Assembly: GCA_002481295.1 (NCBI GenBank)
Contig: DLDU01000051.1
Span: 1-64,000, forward strand
Source of the DNA: Prevotella sp. UBA7764
GTDB lineage: Bacteria; Bacteroidota; Bacteroidia; Bacteroidales; Bacteroidaceae
Length of the DNA stretch: 64,000 nt
Direction of reading: 5' to 3'
Below are positions 53,135-63,400 of this stretch, in pieces. Under the pieces are notes generated by a model that searched no databases, was not told where the DNA came from, and saw nothing but the letters and a program-made list of their open reading frames with translations. A program made the translations under genes and the position numbers. The number at the start of each line of letters is the position of its first letter. Positions within the stretch are counted from its first letter, which is position 1.

Positions 53135-53209
53135 TCCCCTTGGGTGTATGATGTTATTGGGTAGGATTATAGATAGTTATAACAATTGGCAAGGAAGAAA
53201 AGCCATGGT

Positions 53210-53245
53210 GGCGGTCCCGAAGCTCAGAGGCTCAGGACCGTCGCC
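53210..53245 (-). terminator. Hairpin after the repeat-module protein gene
   Basis: GGCGGTCC (53210-53217) pairs with GGACCG-TCGCC (53235-53245), with a bulge. It lies in the 144-base gap past the gene ending at 53279. The T run is weak, so partial read-through into the GH51 gene is likely. Confidence 0.5.
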
Positions 53246-53278
53246 AAAAGCTAATTCAATTCTTTGTATATATTCGCG

Positions 53279-56200
53279 TTAGCGAACGATCATCTTCTTG
53301 AAGCTGACATTGCCGTTGGCGTCTACCACCTTGACAATGTTCAGACCCTTCTGCAGACGGTTGACACGACGTCCGTCGAGGGTGTAGACCTCTTTGACGG
53401 TGAACTTGCGGTCAGCAACAGCGTTGGTGATACCCGTAGAAGGATCCTTCTTGCTGTTCTTGCCGTAGTAGGTCAGTGTCCAGTTGTCGCAGATCACCCA
53501 ATCACTGCCGTAGTTGGTACTAGTCTTCTTCAGACCGATGGTCAGCTCACCATCCTCGCCCACCTTGACGATGATGCTGTTGAGATACTCGTTGCCGGTT
53601 CCGCCGTTCTCGTTCTCTGTGAAGAAGGCGTTGGCGGTGACCATATCGTTAGGCACATAGTACACTGTACCGTCCTTGTCGGTGACTGATGTGGTACCAG
53701 AGATACCACGGGTCTCGTCAGTAGCAGCGTCGGAAGCAAGCAGCGCGATTGGCTTGGTGATGCTGTCGCTGCCAGCCACGGTATACATCATGGCGTTGGG
53801 GTTGTTCTCACCAGCCTTGAAGTGTTTGAGGTCCTCTGCTGTAGTTCCGTAGCGGTAGAAGGCATGCACCTTCACCTCGTAGGTACCGGCGGGCAGACCA
53901 TGCAGTGTCTGCGAGAGGTCGAAGTTCTTGTTGAAGTACTCCAGCAACAGTGCGCTCTTCTGTGTGTCGTCATTACCAAAGTTATAGCCGGATGTTGTCC
54001 AACCTTCCACAGAGTTGGCCCCCTCTTTTTCGAAGTTCGGGGTCTTGATGCAGCACGTCATATCGACCGGATTGTCATCGCTTGCATTGTCAGCGTCAGC
54101 AGGAATACCCAACTTGGTGATCAGGTCAGCGATCTGCTTCTCGTAGTCAGCGACATCCTCATCGTTGAGCTCACCATTGGTGATGGCTGCATCGATCTCG
54201 CTGAAGAGCTCCGAGGCGGCATCAAGGACGCTCTGCTTAGCCGGCGATGTAGCGCGCACGCTGCTGAGGTTGTCGTTGTCGGTCTTCAGCTGAGCGAAGA
54301 GGACACGAGACTTAGAGAGCGTATCATTGGCGGCAATAGCACCGCAGAGTGCCTTGAACAGCGTCTTGCCATCGGTACTTTCAACAGTGCTCTGTGCAGT
54401 ATCGAGAGCCTTGTTGGCCAATTCCTTCGTCGACTTGCCGGTCGGATCTGTCTTCTCCAAAGAAGCAGAGAGTTTGGTGATCTCCTGCTCGAGCAACGGC
54501 TTGACGACATCTGCCTTAGTGCCCTGGAAGGTCATCTTGAAGTTGTCCCAGATCGACCAGCTGTCACCTGCCTGGTTAGAGTTACCCTTCACGCCGAGAC
54601 GGAGCACATCACCCTTCTTGGCAACCACACCGAACGAAGTAGCAGTGTACATGCCCTTGCTGAAGGCGATACCGGCATTGACCATATCGTTAGGATACCA
54701 GTTAGCTTCGTCGGGATCAATATAAGGAGCAGGATTGGCATCCTCCTTGTAGAGTTCGCCTTTGGCTACCTTCTCGTCAAAGACGCTCTCAAAGCTGCCG
54801 GAGTTGTCGTTGACATAGACCTTCACGGCATCCTTGTACTGAGCTGCCGTACCGTCGTTATAAGCATTGTAGGCATCGTTGCCTCTCTTGTAGCGGTAGA
54901 AGCCTTGGACGGTGATGGCGTACACACCGACAGGAGCATCCGCCACCTCCTGATAGACATCGAAGTTCTTGGCGTTAAATGCCTCGAAGCAACGGTTCTC
55001 CTTAGGACCACCATAAGCGACGTTACCACTGACCTTCTTCACCGTCCAGCCCTTGTTGTCGGTCTCGAAGCCTGCGTTGACGATGAACTTATCAGTAACG
55101 TCGGTACCCTCGGAAAGGCCGTTCTTGATAGCGTCGTCGTTCATCTTCTTCAGTTTGGCAGTCTCAGCCTTCACTTCCTCAGTGGTGGCTGTGAGGTTGT
55201 TGAGAAAATCCTCCTCATCCTTCATCTGGTCGCCGAGCAAATCCTTGTCGTCGCCGTTGACCTGGTCGTCGTTGATGGTCTCGTTGCACTTGTCGTAGAT
55301 TTCCTTATAATCTGCCCAAGCCGCCATGTTGTCCTTGATGGCCTGCTCGCCGGCCTTGATCTTCTGGATGGCATCGAGCACACCGGCCTTGGCAGTAGCA
55401 GTCAGACCGCTGACCATCGTCTTGAACTCGTTGGTCATGCCCTGTGTGATCAGTGTGGTAGAAGGCAAAGTCGTATAGTCGTTGACCTGACTCTTGACAT
55501 CGTCGAGCCATGCGGTATAAGCGTCAGCACCGTTGCCGTAGTATTTCAGCTTAAAATCGTCGAAGAGCGTCCAGTCGCCGTTGATTGTCTTATCCTTTTT
55601 CAGACCTACCTGCATCGTACCGTCGTCGGTAGCAAAGAAGAGTGTGCTGAGGTAAGCGTCGCCGTCATTGAAGTAAGCCTCGGCCGTCTCCATATTATTA
55701 GGAATATAGAGCGTGTTGCCGTCATCATCAGTCACATTGGACTCGTTCATGCCCTTGGCGGCAGTGATGGCACCGGCAAAAGCATTCTTGATGTTACTCT
55801 GCACAGTGTCAGTGCCTGCGATGGCATAGAGCTTAGCGTTCTGCTCTGCGTTATTCTTAAAGTTAGTATAGGAGACATCAGAGAATCCGGCACGGTAGAA
55901 AGCCTTCACCGTGAGGGCATACACGCCCTTAGGACCACCGGTGAGCTTCTGATAGAAGTCATAAGTCTTCTCATAGAACTCAGCGTCGGTATAAGACTGG
56001 AAGCCAGGAGCGGTTCCCGACCATCCGTCTTTCTTGTTGTTGTCGAAGCTCGGATTGGTAATGAGCGAAGTCATTTCCTTAGGAGCAGCAGCCTTCGTGT
56101 TCTCCTCTACATAAGTAGAGTACTCAGCCTTCAGGTCAGCGAGAGCCTGCTCCAACTCAGCCTTGGTCTTGGAGTTGTCGTTGTAGATAGCGACATACTT

Positions 56201-56854
56201 GTCAACGTTCATGCCGTCGGCTGTAGCAGTAACCATCAGGCTACGCAGATTCTCAGCTGCGTTGTAGATGCTGTCGGCATCGAGATATTTGGCATAGTCG
56301 TCCTCAGAGACGAAGTACCAGTCGACATAACCATCGTCAGTAGTCAGGTTCCAATAGAGCTTGGTGTCGCTGCCGTCCTTCTTGGCACCGATAAACTGAG
56401 TGCCGTCCTCATCGGGCTTGTTTGCAGGGTTGAGGGAACTGGATCCAAGGCGATAGACATCATCGCCCTGCTTAGAGAGTGTGAAAAGGGTGTCGGCCTG
56501 GTTGTTCAGGTCTACCCAAATATCACCATTAGCGGCGAACCAAGTGTTGAGCCACTTCTTCTTTGACTCGACAGAATCCTTCAGAGCGACCACGCCGTCT
56601 ACGGCCACACCATTCTCGTCGAGGTGCTGGGTGATGCGTACCTTGTAGCCGTTGTCAGCATAGCTGGCACGTGTGCCCCAGTCGTTGGCTCCGAGCAGGA
56701 ATCCCTTTGCATCCTTATTATAGAGGTACATGGTCTTGCCCATCTCCAGAGGAGACTTAGCAGGTGCTGGTTTCACACGCGGCGTGATTTCTGCATTCAC
56801 CTGAGCCGTTGCCATCAGCAGCGCACTCGTCAGAAGTAAATTTGAAATGTCCAT
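53279..56854 (-). CDS. Large secreted protein with three repeated binding modules, no catalytic domain seen
   Basis: An 1191-residue protein with signal peptide (1-21, ending QVNAE). An N-terminal beta-trefoil-like domain (about 38-195, MYLYNKDAKGFLLGANDWGT) is followed by three copies of one module, each starting with a NPSF/NAGF/TPNF line and containing FYEKTYDFYQKLTGGPKGVYA, FNAKNFDVYQEVADAPVGVYA or YFNKNFDLSQTLHGLPAGTYE, then V.AFYRYG. They lie at about 270-445, 620-785 and 950-1130. Helical FIVAR-like linkers of about 100-150 residues separate them. The tail (YTLDGRRVNRL...KKMIVR) resembles a type IX secretion signal. No glycosidase signature was found. It is probably a long surface glycan binder. 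A -7 box is at 56919-56926. Confidence 0.75.
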   Translation of the reverse strand: MDISNLLLTSALLMATAQVNAEITPRVKPAPAKSPLEMGKTMYLYNKDAKGFLLGANDWGTRASYADNGYKVRITQHLDENGVAVDGVVALKDSVESKKKWLNTWFAANGDIWVDLNNQADTLFTLSKQGDDVYRLGSSSLNPANKPDEDGTQFIGAKKDGSDTKLYWNLTTDDGYVDWYFVSEDDYAKYLDADSIYNAAENLRSLMVTATADGMNVDKYVAIYNDNSKTKAELEQALADLKAEYSTYVEENTKAAAPKEMTSLITNPSFDNNKKDGWSGTAPGFQSYTDAEFYEKTYDFYQKLTGGPKGVYALTVKAFYRAGFSDVSYTNFKNNAEQNAKLYAIAGTDTVQSNIKNAFAGAITAAKGMNESNVTDDDGNTLYIPNNMETAEAYFNDGDAYLSTLFFATDDGTMQVGLKKDKTINGDWTLFDDFKLKYYGNGADAYTAWLDDVKSQVNDYTTLPSTTLITQGMTNEFKTMVSGLTATAKAGVLDAIQKIKAGEQAIKDNMAAWADYKEIYDKCNETINDDQVNGDDKDLLGDQMKDEEDFLNNLTATTEEVKAETAKLKKMNDDAIKNGLSEGTDVTDKFIVNAGFETDNKGWTVKKVSGNVAYGGPKENRCFEAFNAKNFDVYQEVADAPVGVYAITVQGFYRYKRGNDAYNAYNDGTAAQYKDAVKVYVNDNSGSFESVFDEKVAKGELYKEDANPAPYIDPDEANWYPNDMVNAGIAFSKGMYTATSFGVVAKKGDVLRLGVKGNSNQAGDSWSIWDNFKMTFQGTKADVVKPLLEQEITKLSASLEKTDPTGKSTKELANKALDTAQSTVESTDGKTLFKALCGAIAANDTLSKSRVLFAQLKTDNDNLSSVRATSPAKQSVLDAASELFSEIDAAITNGELNDEDVADYEKQIADLITKLGIPADADNASDDNPVDMTCCIKTPNFEKEGANSVEGWTTSGYNFGNDDTQKSALLLEYFNKNFDLSQTLHGLPAGTYEVKVHAFYRYGTTAEDLKHFKAGENNPNAMMYTVAGSDSITKPIALLASDAATDETRGISGTTSVTDKDGTVYYVPNDMVTANAFFTENENGGTGNEYLNSIIVKVGEDGELTIGLKKTSTNYGSDWVICDNWTLTYYGKNSKKDPSTGITNAVADRKFTVKEVYTLDGRRVNRLQKGLNIVKVVDANGNVSFKKMIVR

Positions 56855-56918
56855 AAGCTAATAAGTGTAGGATAAATTTATTAGAGTTTAATTTATTATT
56901 AGGTGTAAATTGTACTCG

Positions 56919-56926
56919 CAAAATTA
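56919..56926 (-). promoter_or_regulatory. -7 box of the repeat-module protein gene
   Basis: The minus strand reads TAATTTTG, matching TAnnTTTG, 65 bases before the ATG at 56854. No -33 element at the right distance. Confidence 0.5.
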
Positions 56927-57007
56927 GTGAAAAAGAATTAAATCATGGGTAACAAATTGTGATTTATAGGGCTATAAATCGTGAATTGGTGTATTATTGC
57001 CTGTTTT

Positions 57008-60000
57008 TTATCTTCTCACCACAAGCTTTTTCCCACCAATGATATACACTCCCGGGCGCAAGGCTTGGAACTTTGAAAGGTCGTCGCAGACCTTGCGGCC
57101 GTCGAGGGTGTAGACCGCAACCGGTGCAGAACCCGTGTGTACGGCGACGATACCCGTGGGGTCTTCACCTTTCGCGAGAGCAGCAACATCGTCAGCAGAG
57201 AGCGCCTCGCTGTAGACGCGGAAGTCGTCGTAGGCATGGCTGCAATAAGCCTCGTCGTAGGAGTGGGGATGACCGAGATAGTTTTTCTTCGTCTTGCCCA
57301 TGTCGGCTGGTGTCATGGCCACATCCATGGCAAATTCACCGGCCGGCGCACCGTTGACGTAGAGCACGACCTTGGTTCCCTGCTGTGTGAGGGCGATATG
57401 GCTCCACTCGTCGTCGGCGAGTGAGAGGCCGCCAAAGGTTTGCTGGGCAAAGCCCTTGGCTGTCTTAAAGGTGAAAGTGAGGTCATTGGTTCCCAACACG
57501 AGGGAAAGATAATAGGAAGTGCTGCCAAAGGTGCAGAGCGTGCCACGCTCAGCCGACGGGCGCACCCAGGCGGCGATGGTGTAGTCAGCGACATCAGAGA
57601 GGGCATCGTTGTCAATCTTCAGATAGGAGCCTTTGTCCTTGGACATGACCAGAGCCCCGCCATAGGTGGCGTTCACCCAAGTGGTGTCCTTGAAGATCGT
57701 GCCGTTGAATCCGCCCCAATTGTCATAGGCGATACCGCCGGCCATCTCGTCGAAAGCATAGTGGAGATAGTGCCCTTTCACTGGGCGGGCCTCCAAAGCA
57801 TCGCTCAGCGGACCGAGATCGTCGCCCTTAGCCATCTGCACCTTATAATAATAGGTGTTGCCGTTGGTCACCGTGGCATCGGAGTAAGAACCGGAGAAGG
57901 TAGTGCTCATCAGGGTATAGTCCCCCTTAGCCTTCGTTGCGCGGTAGACATTGTAGCTGAATCCTGACTTATAGTCCCACGAGAGCGACACCTTGCCGTC
58001 GCCGGCTGCTATATGGATATTATCCACCGCTGTAGGAGTCTCTCGCTTGACGGTGGTCACGGCGAGCACGGCCGACACATTGTCCTTGGCGGCGGTGGTC
58101 AGGGAATAGGCCCTATAATAATAGGTGGTATTGTCGGTCAGACCGTTGTCGATGAATGAGGTGCTTGTGAGGTTGTCGGCCACGACATTATAGTCCCCGT
58201 CCTTCTTGTCGGCGCGTTCGATGCGGTATCCGCGTGCACCGTCGACGGCATCCCAGGTGAGACGTATGCTCGACGTGGTCACCTCAGCGGTCTTGAGCAC
58301 GGGAGCGGCGACAGCCTTGTCACGTGTGAGGGTGAGCTGTCGGGAGAAGATAGACTTCGTGTCTTTATAGCTCACGGCAAAGACGCGGTAGACGGTCTTG
58401 GCGTTTCCGGCGATCGGTTCGGAGTAGGTTACTGTGCCCCCGGCCTGATAGTCCTTGCCAAGGAAGAGCGTGTCACAGGTCTCGTAAGCCACACGGCTGT
58501 CGACGAGTCGCTGCACTACATAGTACTTTCCGGTCTCGCCGTTATGATCATACCATGAGAGGTTGACCTTCTTGCTGAAAGGCGAGACGGCCATCTCGGG
58601 CAGCGGCGGAGCAATCTTCCATTTGAAGTCGTAGGCGTTGGCCTTGCGGTAAGCCAGCGGCGACTTATGTTCGGCATAGACCTTGCCGGCGGGTGTGAGA
58701 GAGTCGCCGAGCACGAGGGCACGCGCGTCTTGCACCCAGTCATATTCATAGTAGCGCTCGAGGTTGTCCATCTTGTCGAGGGCAGGCAGGCACTCGGCCA
58801 TGAACTTCCGCTGGCGCTCGCCATTGGCTGCCGTGTAAGGACGGTCATATCCGCCACCGGCGTTCTTGGTCTGGTCGGGCCACCACTCGTTGGACCAGTT
58901 GGCACCATTGTTCCACTCGGTGATCCACACGGGACGGCCCCCGCCAACGCTGGAGAGATGGTCGATGCGCTGCTTGAGCGTCTCGGCATTGAGGTTGGGC
59001 TCATAGATGTGGGCCACCATGAAGTCGACACGATAGTTGAGCGAGTCGGCGAGTTTGATGAAAGCGTCGTTCCAGCTCCACACCGAGGTAGGACCGGGCG
59101 AACCGGCACGCATGCCCGACTGCATCACGCTGGGCCACATCTTGATGACGTCGACGGCCGTGGCGGGATGTTCGCGCTTATCGTTGGTGTTGTCGGGCTC
59201 GTTGTATCCGAGCACGTGGGTGGTGTTTTGCAGAGCGTTGATGGTGTTGGCAGAAGGCCATCCGGCATGGTGGAACTGGGGAGAGAACTCCACGTCGAGC
59301 TGCGGGTCGCCGCCCATGCGGTCTGCGCTCCAGTTATAATATTCTGTGACGTTGAGCTTGTTGGCATCGCCGACACCGGGATTGCCGGCACGTCCTTTCT
59401 TCGACACCCACTCCCATTTGAAGCAGCGCACAAAGCTGACAAACCGTTCCATGCCCTCAGGGAGCACGGGCATCTCCAGGTCTGCGTCGTCAGCGATAAA
59501 CACTTTGCTGAATCCGGTGCCGTTGGCATTGTTAGCCAGTGTGGCCATGAAACCACGGCGCAGCTTGAACGAGCGTATCTTGTTGTCCCACTCACCAAGG
59601 TTGTTGTGATAGGTGTTCACGTCCATGGTCATGGAGTTTCCCGTGAAGTTCTTGCCGTCGTAGACGGTGATGGCACTCTTGCAGGCAGCCTCGCCATAGG
59701 GGATGACCACCGTGCCATTGTCGTAGATAGCCACTCGCACATTGTTGTTTGAGCGGTTGGAGACATTGAAGGCGACGGCCTTTCCGTCCACAGTCACCTG
59801 CTTGAGATACTTAGCAACGACATTGCTGGGGCGTACATTGTCGAAGAACAGCCAGGCGTTTTCGCCCTGCAGGTCTACAGTAGACCCGCCCGCCAAAGGT
59901 GCGGTGCCGCTGGTGATGTGAAGGTCGGTCTTGCCCATGACCGTCACGGCGTAGCCATTGTAGGAAGCTACGGTTTTCTTTCCTGCATTGTTCACACTGG

Positions 60001-60118
60001 TGCTGATCAAGCTGGCTGTCATTTCTATGGATGGGACTTTTGCTGTAGATGCCGCGGCATATCCACATCCGACGACCGTCAGGGCCACCGCAAGAAGGAA
60101 TGAGTAAAATCTGTGCAT
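57008..60118 (-). CDS. GH128-type endo-beta-1,3-glucanase with beta-gamma-crystallin, FnIII and LamG modules
   Basis: A 1036-residue secreted enzyme with signal peptide (1-24). A beta region (about 28-140) is followed by a beta-gamma-crystallin-like module (about 150-235; YDGKNFTGNSMTM...LGEWDNKIRSFKLRRG), rare beside a glycosidase. The catalytic domain (about 236-490) carries HVLGYNEPDN with acid/base Glu307 and VWITEWNNGANW with nucleophile Glu401, the GH128 (Glyco_hydro_cc) pattern. Then come three fibronectin III domains (about 505-785), a LamG/concanavalin domain (about 790-980) and a type IX-like tail (VYTLDGRKVCDD...GVYIIGGKKLVVRR). GH128 enzymes cut beta-1,3-glucans. First gene of the large cluster and divergent from the hybrid sensor. 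Confidence 0.85.
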   Translation of the reverse strand: MHRFYSFLLAVALTVVGCGYAAASTAKVPSIEMTASLISTSVNNAGKKTVASYNGYAVTVMGKTDLHITSGTAPLAGGSTVDLQGENAWLFFDNVRPSNVVAKYLKQVTVDGKAVAFNVSNRSNNNVRVAIYDNGTVVIPYGEAACKSAITVYDGKNFTGNSMTMDVNTYHNNLGEWDNKIRSFKLRRGFMATLANNANGTGFSKVFIADDADLEMPVLPEGMERFVSFVRCFKWEWVSKKGRAGNPGVGDANKLNVTEYYNWSADRMGGDPQLDVEFSPQFHHAGWPSANTINALQNTTHVLGYNEPDNTNDKREHPATAVDVIKMWPSVMQSGMRAGSPGPTSVWSWNDAFIKLADSLNYRVDFMVAHIYEPNLNAETLKQRIDHLSSVGGGRPVWITEWNNGANWSNEWWPDQTKNAGGGYDRPYTAANGERQRKFMAECLPALDKMDNLERYYEYDWVQDARALVLGDSLTPAGKVYAEHKSPLAYRKANAYDFKWKIAPPLPEMAVSPFSKKVNLSWYDHNGETGKYYVVQRLVDSRVAYETCDTLFLGKDYQAGGTVTYSEPIAGNAKTVYRVFAVSYKDTKSIFSRQLTLTRDKAVAAPVLKTAEVTTSSIRLTWDAVDGARGYRIERADKKDGDYNVVADNLTSTSFIDNGLTDNTTYYYRAYSLTTAAKDNVSAVLAVTTVKRETPTAVDNIHIAAGDGKVSLSWDYKSGFSYNVYRATKAKGDYTLMSTTFSGSYSDATVTNGNTYYYKVQMAKGDDLGPLSDALEARPVKGHYLHYAFDEMAGGIAYDNWGGFNGTIFKDTTWVNATYGGALVMSKDKGSYLKIDNDALSDVADYTIAAWVRPSAERGTLCTFGSTSYYLSLVLGTNDLTFTFKTAKGFAQQTFGGLSLADDEWSHIALTQQGTKVVLYVNGAPAGEFAMDVAMTPADMGKTKKNYLGHPHSYDEAYCSHAYDDFRVYSEALSADDVAALAKGEDPTGIVAVHTGSAPVAVYTLDGRKVCDDLSKFQALRPGVYIIGGKKLVVRR

Positions 60119-60177
60119 ATAGATAGGTGTAATAAATTTGGTCTTTGACCCGGTTGTATTCGGTTATGTTTCTATTG

Positions 60178-60185
60178 CAAAGATA
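60178..60185 (-). promoter_or_regulatory. -7 box of the large glycan-utilization cluster
   Basis: The minus strand reads TATCTTTG, 59 bases before the ATG at 60118. The -33 site is poor (TGTG), as expected for a promoter that depends on an activator such as the divergent sensor-regulator. Confidence 0.6.
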
Positions 60186-60408
60186 GTATGAAATGTGTAA
60201 GCGATGGGACACAGAATGTGAATGTCGGGCAACAAATCGTTATTTTGCTTTAATCCTTGCTATGCTGATACCAGATTTACTTATTCTTTATCGACCATTC
60301 TGCTCTCACCTTTTTATAATGTTTATGCAAGACAAGTCGAAAAAAACGCATAAAGAAGAGTGTCGGGGTAAGAAATTGTCCACATGTAGGATAATAATTC
60401 GTGATATT

Positions 60409-60441
60409 CTTGGCTCGATATTTTTTTTTTGCTTACCTTTG
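60409..60441 (+). promoter_or_regulatory. Promoter of the hybrid sensor gene, with a poly-T tract in the spacer
   Basis: CTTG (60409-60412), a spacer of 21 bases and TACCTTTG (60434-60441), 7 bases before the ATG. The spacer contains ten consecutive T (60421-60430). Gain or loss of one or two T would shift the spacing within or beyond the 19-21 range. Confidence 0.6.
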
Positions 60442-60448
60442 CATAAGT

Positions 60449-63400
60449 ATGAAACGATTGAAAAACATAAAGCGAGCGGTGCTGTGGCTCGTAATGCTGT
60501 TATGGCAGCACTATGCGATGTACGCCACGGGGCTCCGCAGCTTCCCTCCTATTTTGCTCTCTCCCTCGGAGAATGCCTTCTGCATGATGTTTGACCATAG
60601 AGGAGTGCTGTGGATCGGTACCAACAATGGGCTCAAGAGCTACGACGGGTATCAGGTGAGGACCTACCGGTCGGATGCCTACTCACCACATCTGCTGCCC
60701 AACAACACCGTGCGATCTCTCGCCGAGGACAAGCACGACAGGCTGTGGGTGGGCACGCGCAACGGGCTGCAGCGCTTCGACCTGCGCACCGGACAGGTCA
60801 CTACCTTTCATCTGCCCGACGAGAACCAGCGTATCATCTACACGCTCTATGTCGACCCGCAGGGACGGCTGTGGGTGGGCACCGACGGCGGACTGTCGGT
60901 CTTTGACGAGAAGACACAGCGATTCCACACCTATAATAATAAGAACTCGTGGCTCATCACACCTGACGGGAAAAAGACGAGGATGACAGGCTACAGCGTG
61001 AAGAGCATCGTGCAGGCTCCCAACGGCGACCTGATCGTCGGCACGTGGGCGGCAGACCTCCTGCGCCTGCGCCGTGGCACGCATACTTTTCTGCGCTATC
61101 CTGCCCTCAACGCCGTCCACTCGGCCTACTCGCTCTGCTATGACCACCGCGGACGCCTTTGGGTGGGCTCTTGGGGATGCGGCGTGGTGCGCGTAGACAA
61201 TCCCGATGATGTCCGCCATCCTGCGGTGAAGGCTTATCCTTTCACCACCGGCAACTTCGACATCTTCCTCAGCATCGTGGAAGATCCCGTCACTCACTGC
61301 CTGTGGGCGGCCACGCGCGAGGGCATCTGCACAATCAACCCCAACGACGACAATGCGCAGTGGCAACCGATCACCAACATCGACGGCACAAACCTGAACT
61401 ACAGCAACGGTATCGCCACGGATCTCTGCGGCAACGTATGGCTGCTCACACAAAACAATGGCATCATTCAGACGACCTTCGACCGGTCGCCGTTTCTCAA
61501 CTATGACCTGAACATAGGGCAGCAGTCCTTCCCCGTCAACTTCATCAGCTCGCTCTACACACCCGACGGCAACACGTTCTGGCTCGGACTCAATCCCTAT
61601 GGCATTGCATGCTATGACCGCCGGACGGGCACCACACGGCTCAACCGCGACATTCCCGGCTTCGGCAATATTCCGGCGAGCGCGTTGACCACGAGCTTCT
61701 CGGGTATCATCCGGCGGAGCAACGGTGACCTGTGGTTTGCTGACAACAACTACGGCATTATCGTCAAGAAGGCGCAGGGCGAGGCAGAGGTGCTCGACAT
61801 GAGCAACTCGCCATGGTTGAAGGAGAATTTCGTCAACACGATATTCGAGTCAAGCCGACACGTTCTTTGGATCGGACAGCACAGCGGTCTGAGCATGGTG
61901 CTGCCCGACGGCCGCGGCTCCCAGGTCACGCTCCGGCAAGGCAGCCGCGACCTTTCGAACTGCGACATCCGTGGCATCAGCGAGGACCGGCAGGGCAACA
62001 TCTGGCTGGCTACCGACAACGAGGGCATCATCTGCGTGGTGAAGCCCGACGGCCGCCATGCCCGTATGAGCGTGAGGCAGTACGCGCCGCAACAGGGCAA
62101 CTTTGCCGTCGACGACGCCACCAACTGCTTGCAAGACCGCGAGGGACGGCTGTGGGCCATCTCCAACAGCGGCGGTCTCTTCCTCTACAATGCTGCCGGT
62201 GACCGCTTTGAGGCTAAAAATCGCGACTATCACCTCGCTGGCGACCGTGTCCTCGCCATCGCTCAGGACGGTGGGGGTGACCTGTGGCTGACGTCCGACC
62301 ATGGTCTCATCCGCCTTTGCCTCGACAAGGACTGCAAGCCGACGGATGTCAACTACTACACGCGTGAGGACGGACTCGGCGACCTGCTGTTCTCGGAAAA
62401 CAGCATCGCTGCTTTCGGCAGGGAAATCTATCTCGGCAGCCGACATGGTTTCATCGCCTTTGACCCGTCCGCCATGTCAAAGAAGCAAAAGACGAACTAC
62501 CGGCTGATCATCACCGACATCGTCGTCAACGATGAGCCGTGGCGACAGATGACCGACAGCACGCTGCGGCAGCGCATCTCCCGAGAGTCGCCGTCGTTTA
62601 CGCGTCGCGTCACACTGCCCACGTCGGTGAAGAAGATCAGCTTTGATTTCGCGCTGCTCTCCTACGGCAATGCCAAGAAAAACATCTACTCGTATATGCT
62701 TCAGGGCTATGACGACGATTGGAAATACTGTGCAGGCGGCAGTCACAGTGCGACGTATCAAAACCTGCCATCGGGCACGTACCACCTGCGCGTGCGCGCC
62801 GCGGGCAGCAACGGGCAATGGCAGGAGATGGACTATCGCGTCACCGTCAGAGTGCTGCCGCCGTGGTATGCGTCGTGGTGGGCATACCTTATATATATAG
62901 TACTCCTCTGTGCGGCTACCTTCGCCACGATACACTGGTATCGTGAGCACCTGCGCACGCAAAACCGGCTGCGCATGGGCGTGATGCTGACCAATATCAC
63001 ACACGAACTGCTTACGCCGCTGACGGTCATCTATGCCACGATCTACAAGCTGAGATCAATGGCACCGCAATATGAGGACGAATATGGAGTCATCGACAAC
63101 AACATCCAGCGCACCAAACGCCTCTTGACACAGATACTCGAGGTACGCAAGAGCCAGGCCGGACAGCTGCGGCTGAAGGTGAGCCGTGGCGACCTCGCCG
63201 CGTTCATCGGCAACGTGGTGGAAGAGATCAGGCCCATGGCTGAGCAGAAACGCATCAGCCTTGAGACTGCTCTGCCGGATAAGGAGGCTACTGCATGGTT
63301 CGATACTGACAAGCTCGACAAGATCCTCTACAACCTGCTCTCCAACGCCATCAAATACAACCGCGACAGCGGCCACATCCTGCTCTCGCTCGTCGTCAAG

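Larger units (their letters stand above)
60119..60448. other. Divergent regulatory region between the glucanase and the hybrid sensor
   Basis: A 330-base gap with no gene. It contains a promoter on each strand: the minus-strand -7 box at 60178-60185 and the plus-strand promoter at 60409-60441. The space between is AT-rich; I see no clear operator repeat. Confidence 0.6.

Noticed and set aside
53822..56566. Plus-strand open frame of 914 codons opposite the repeat-module protein
   Set aside because: Shadow frame; no known motif, and the minus strand shows three internally similar modules and a signal peptide.
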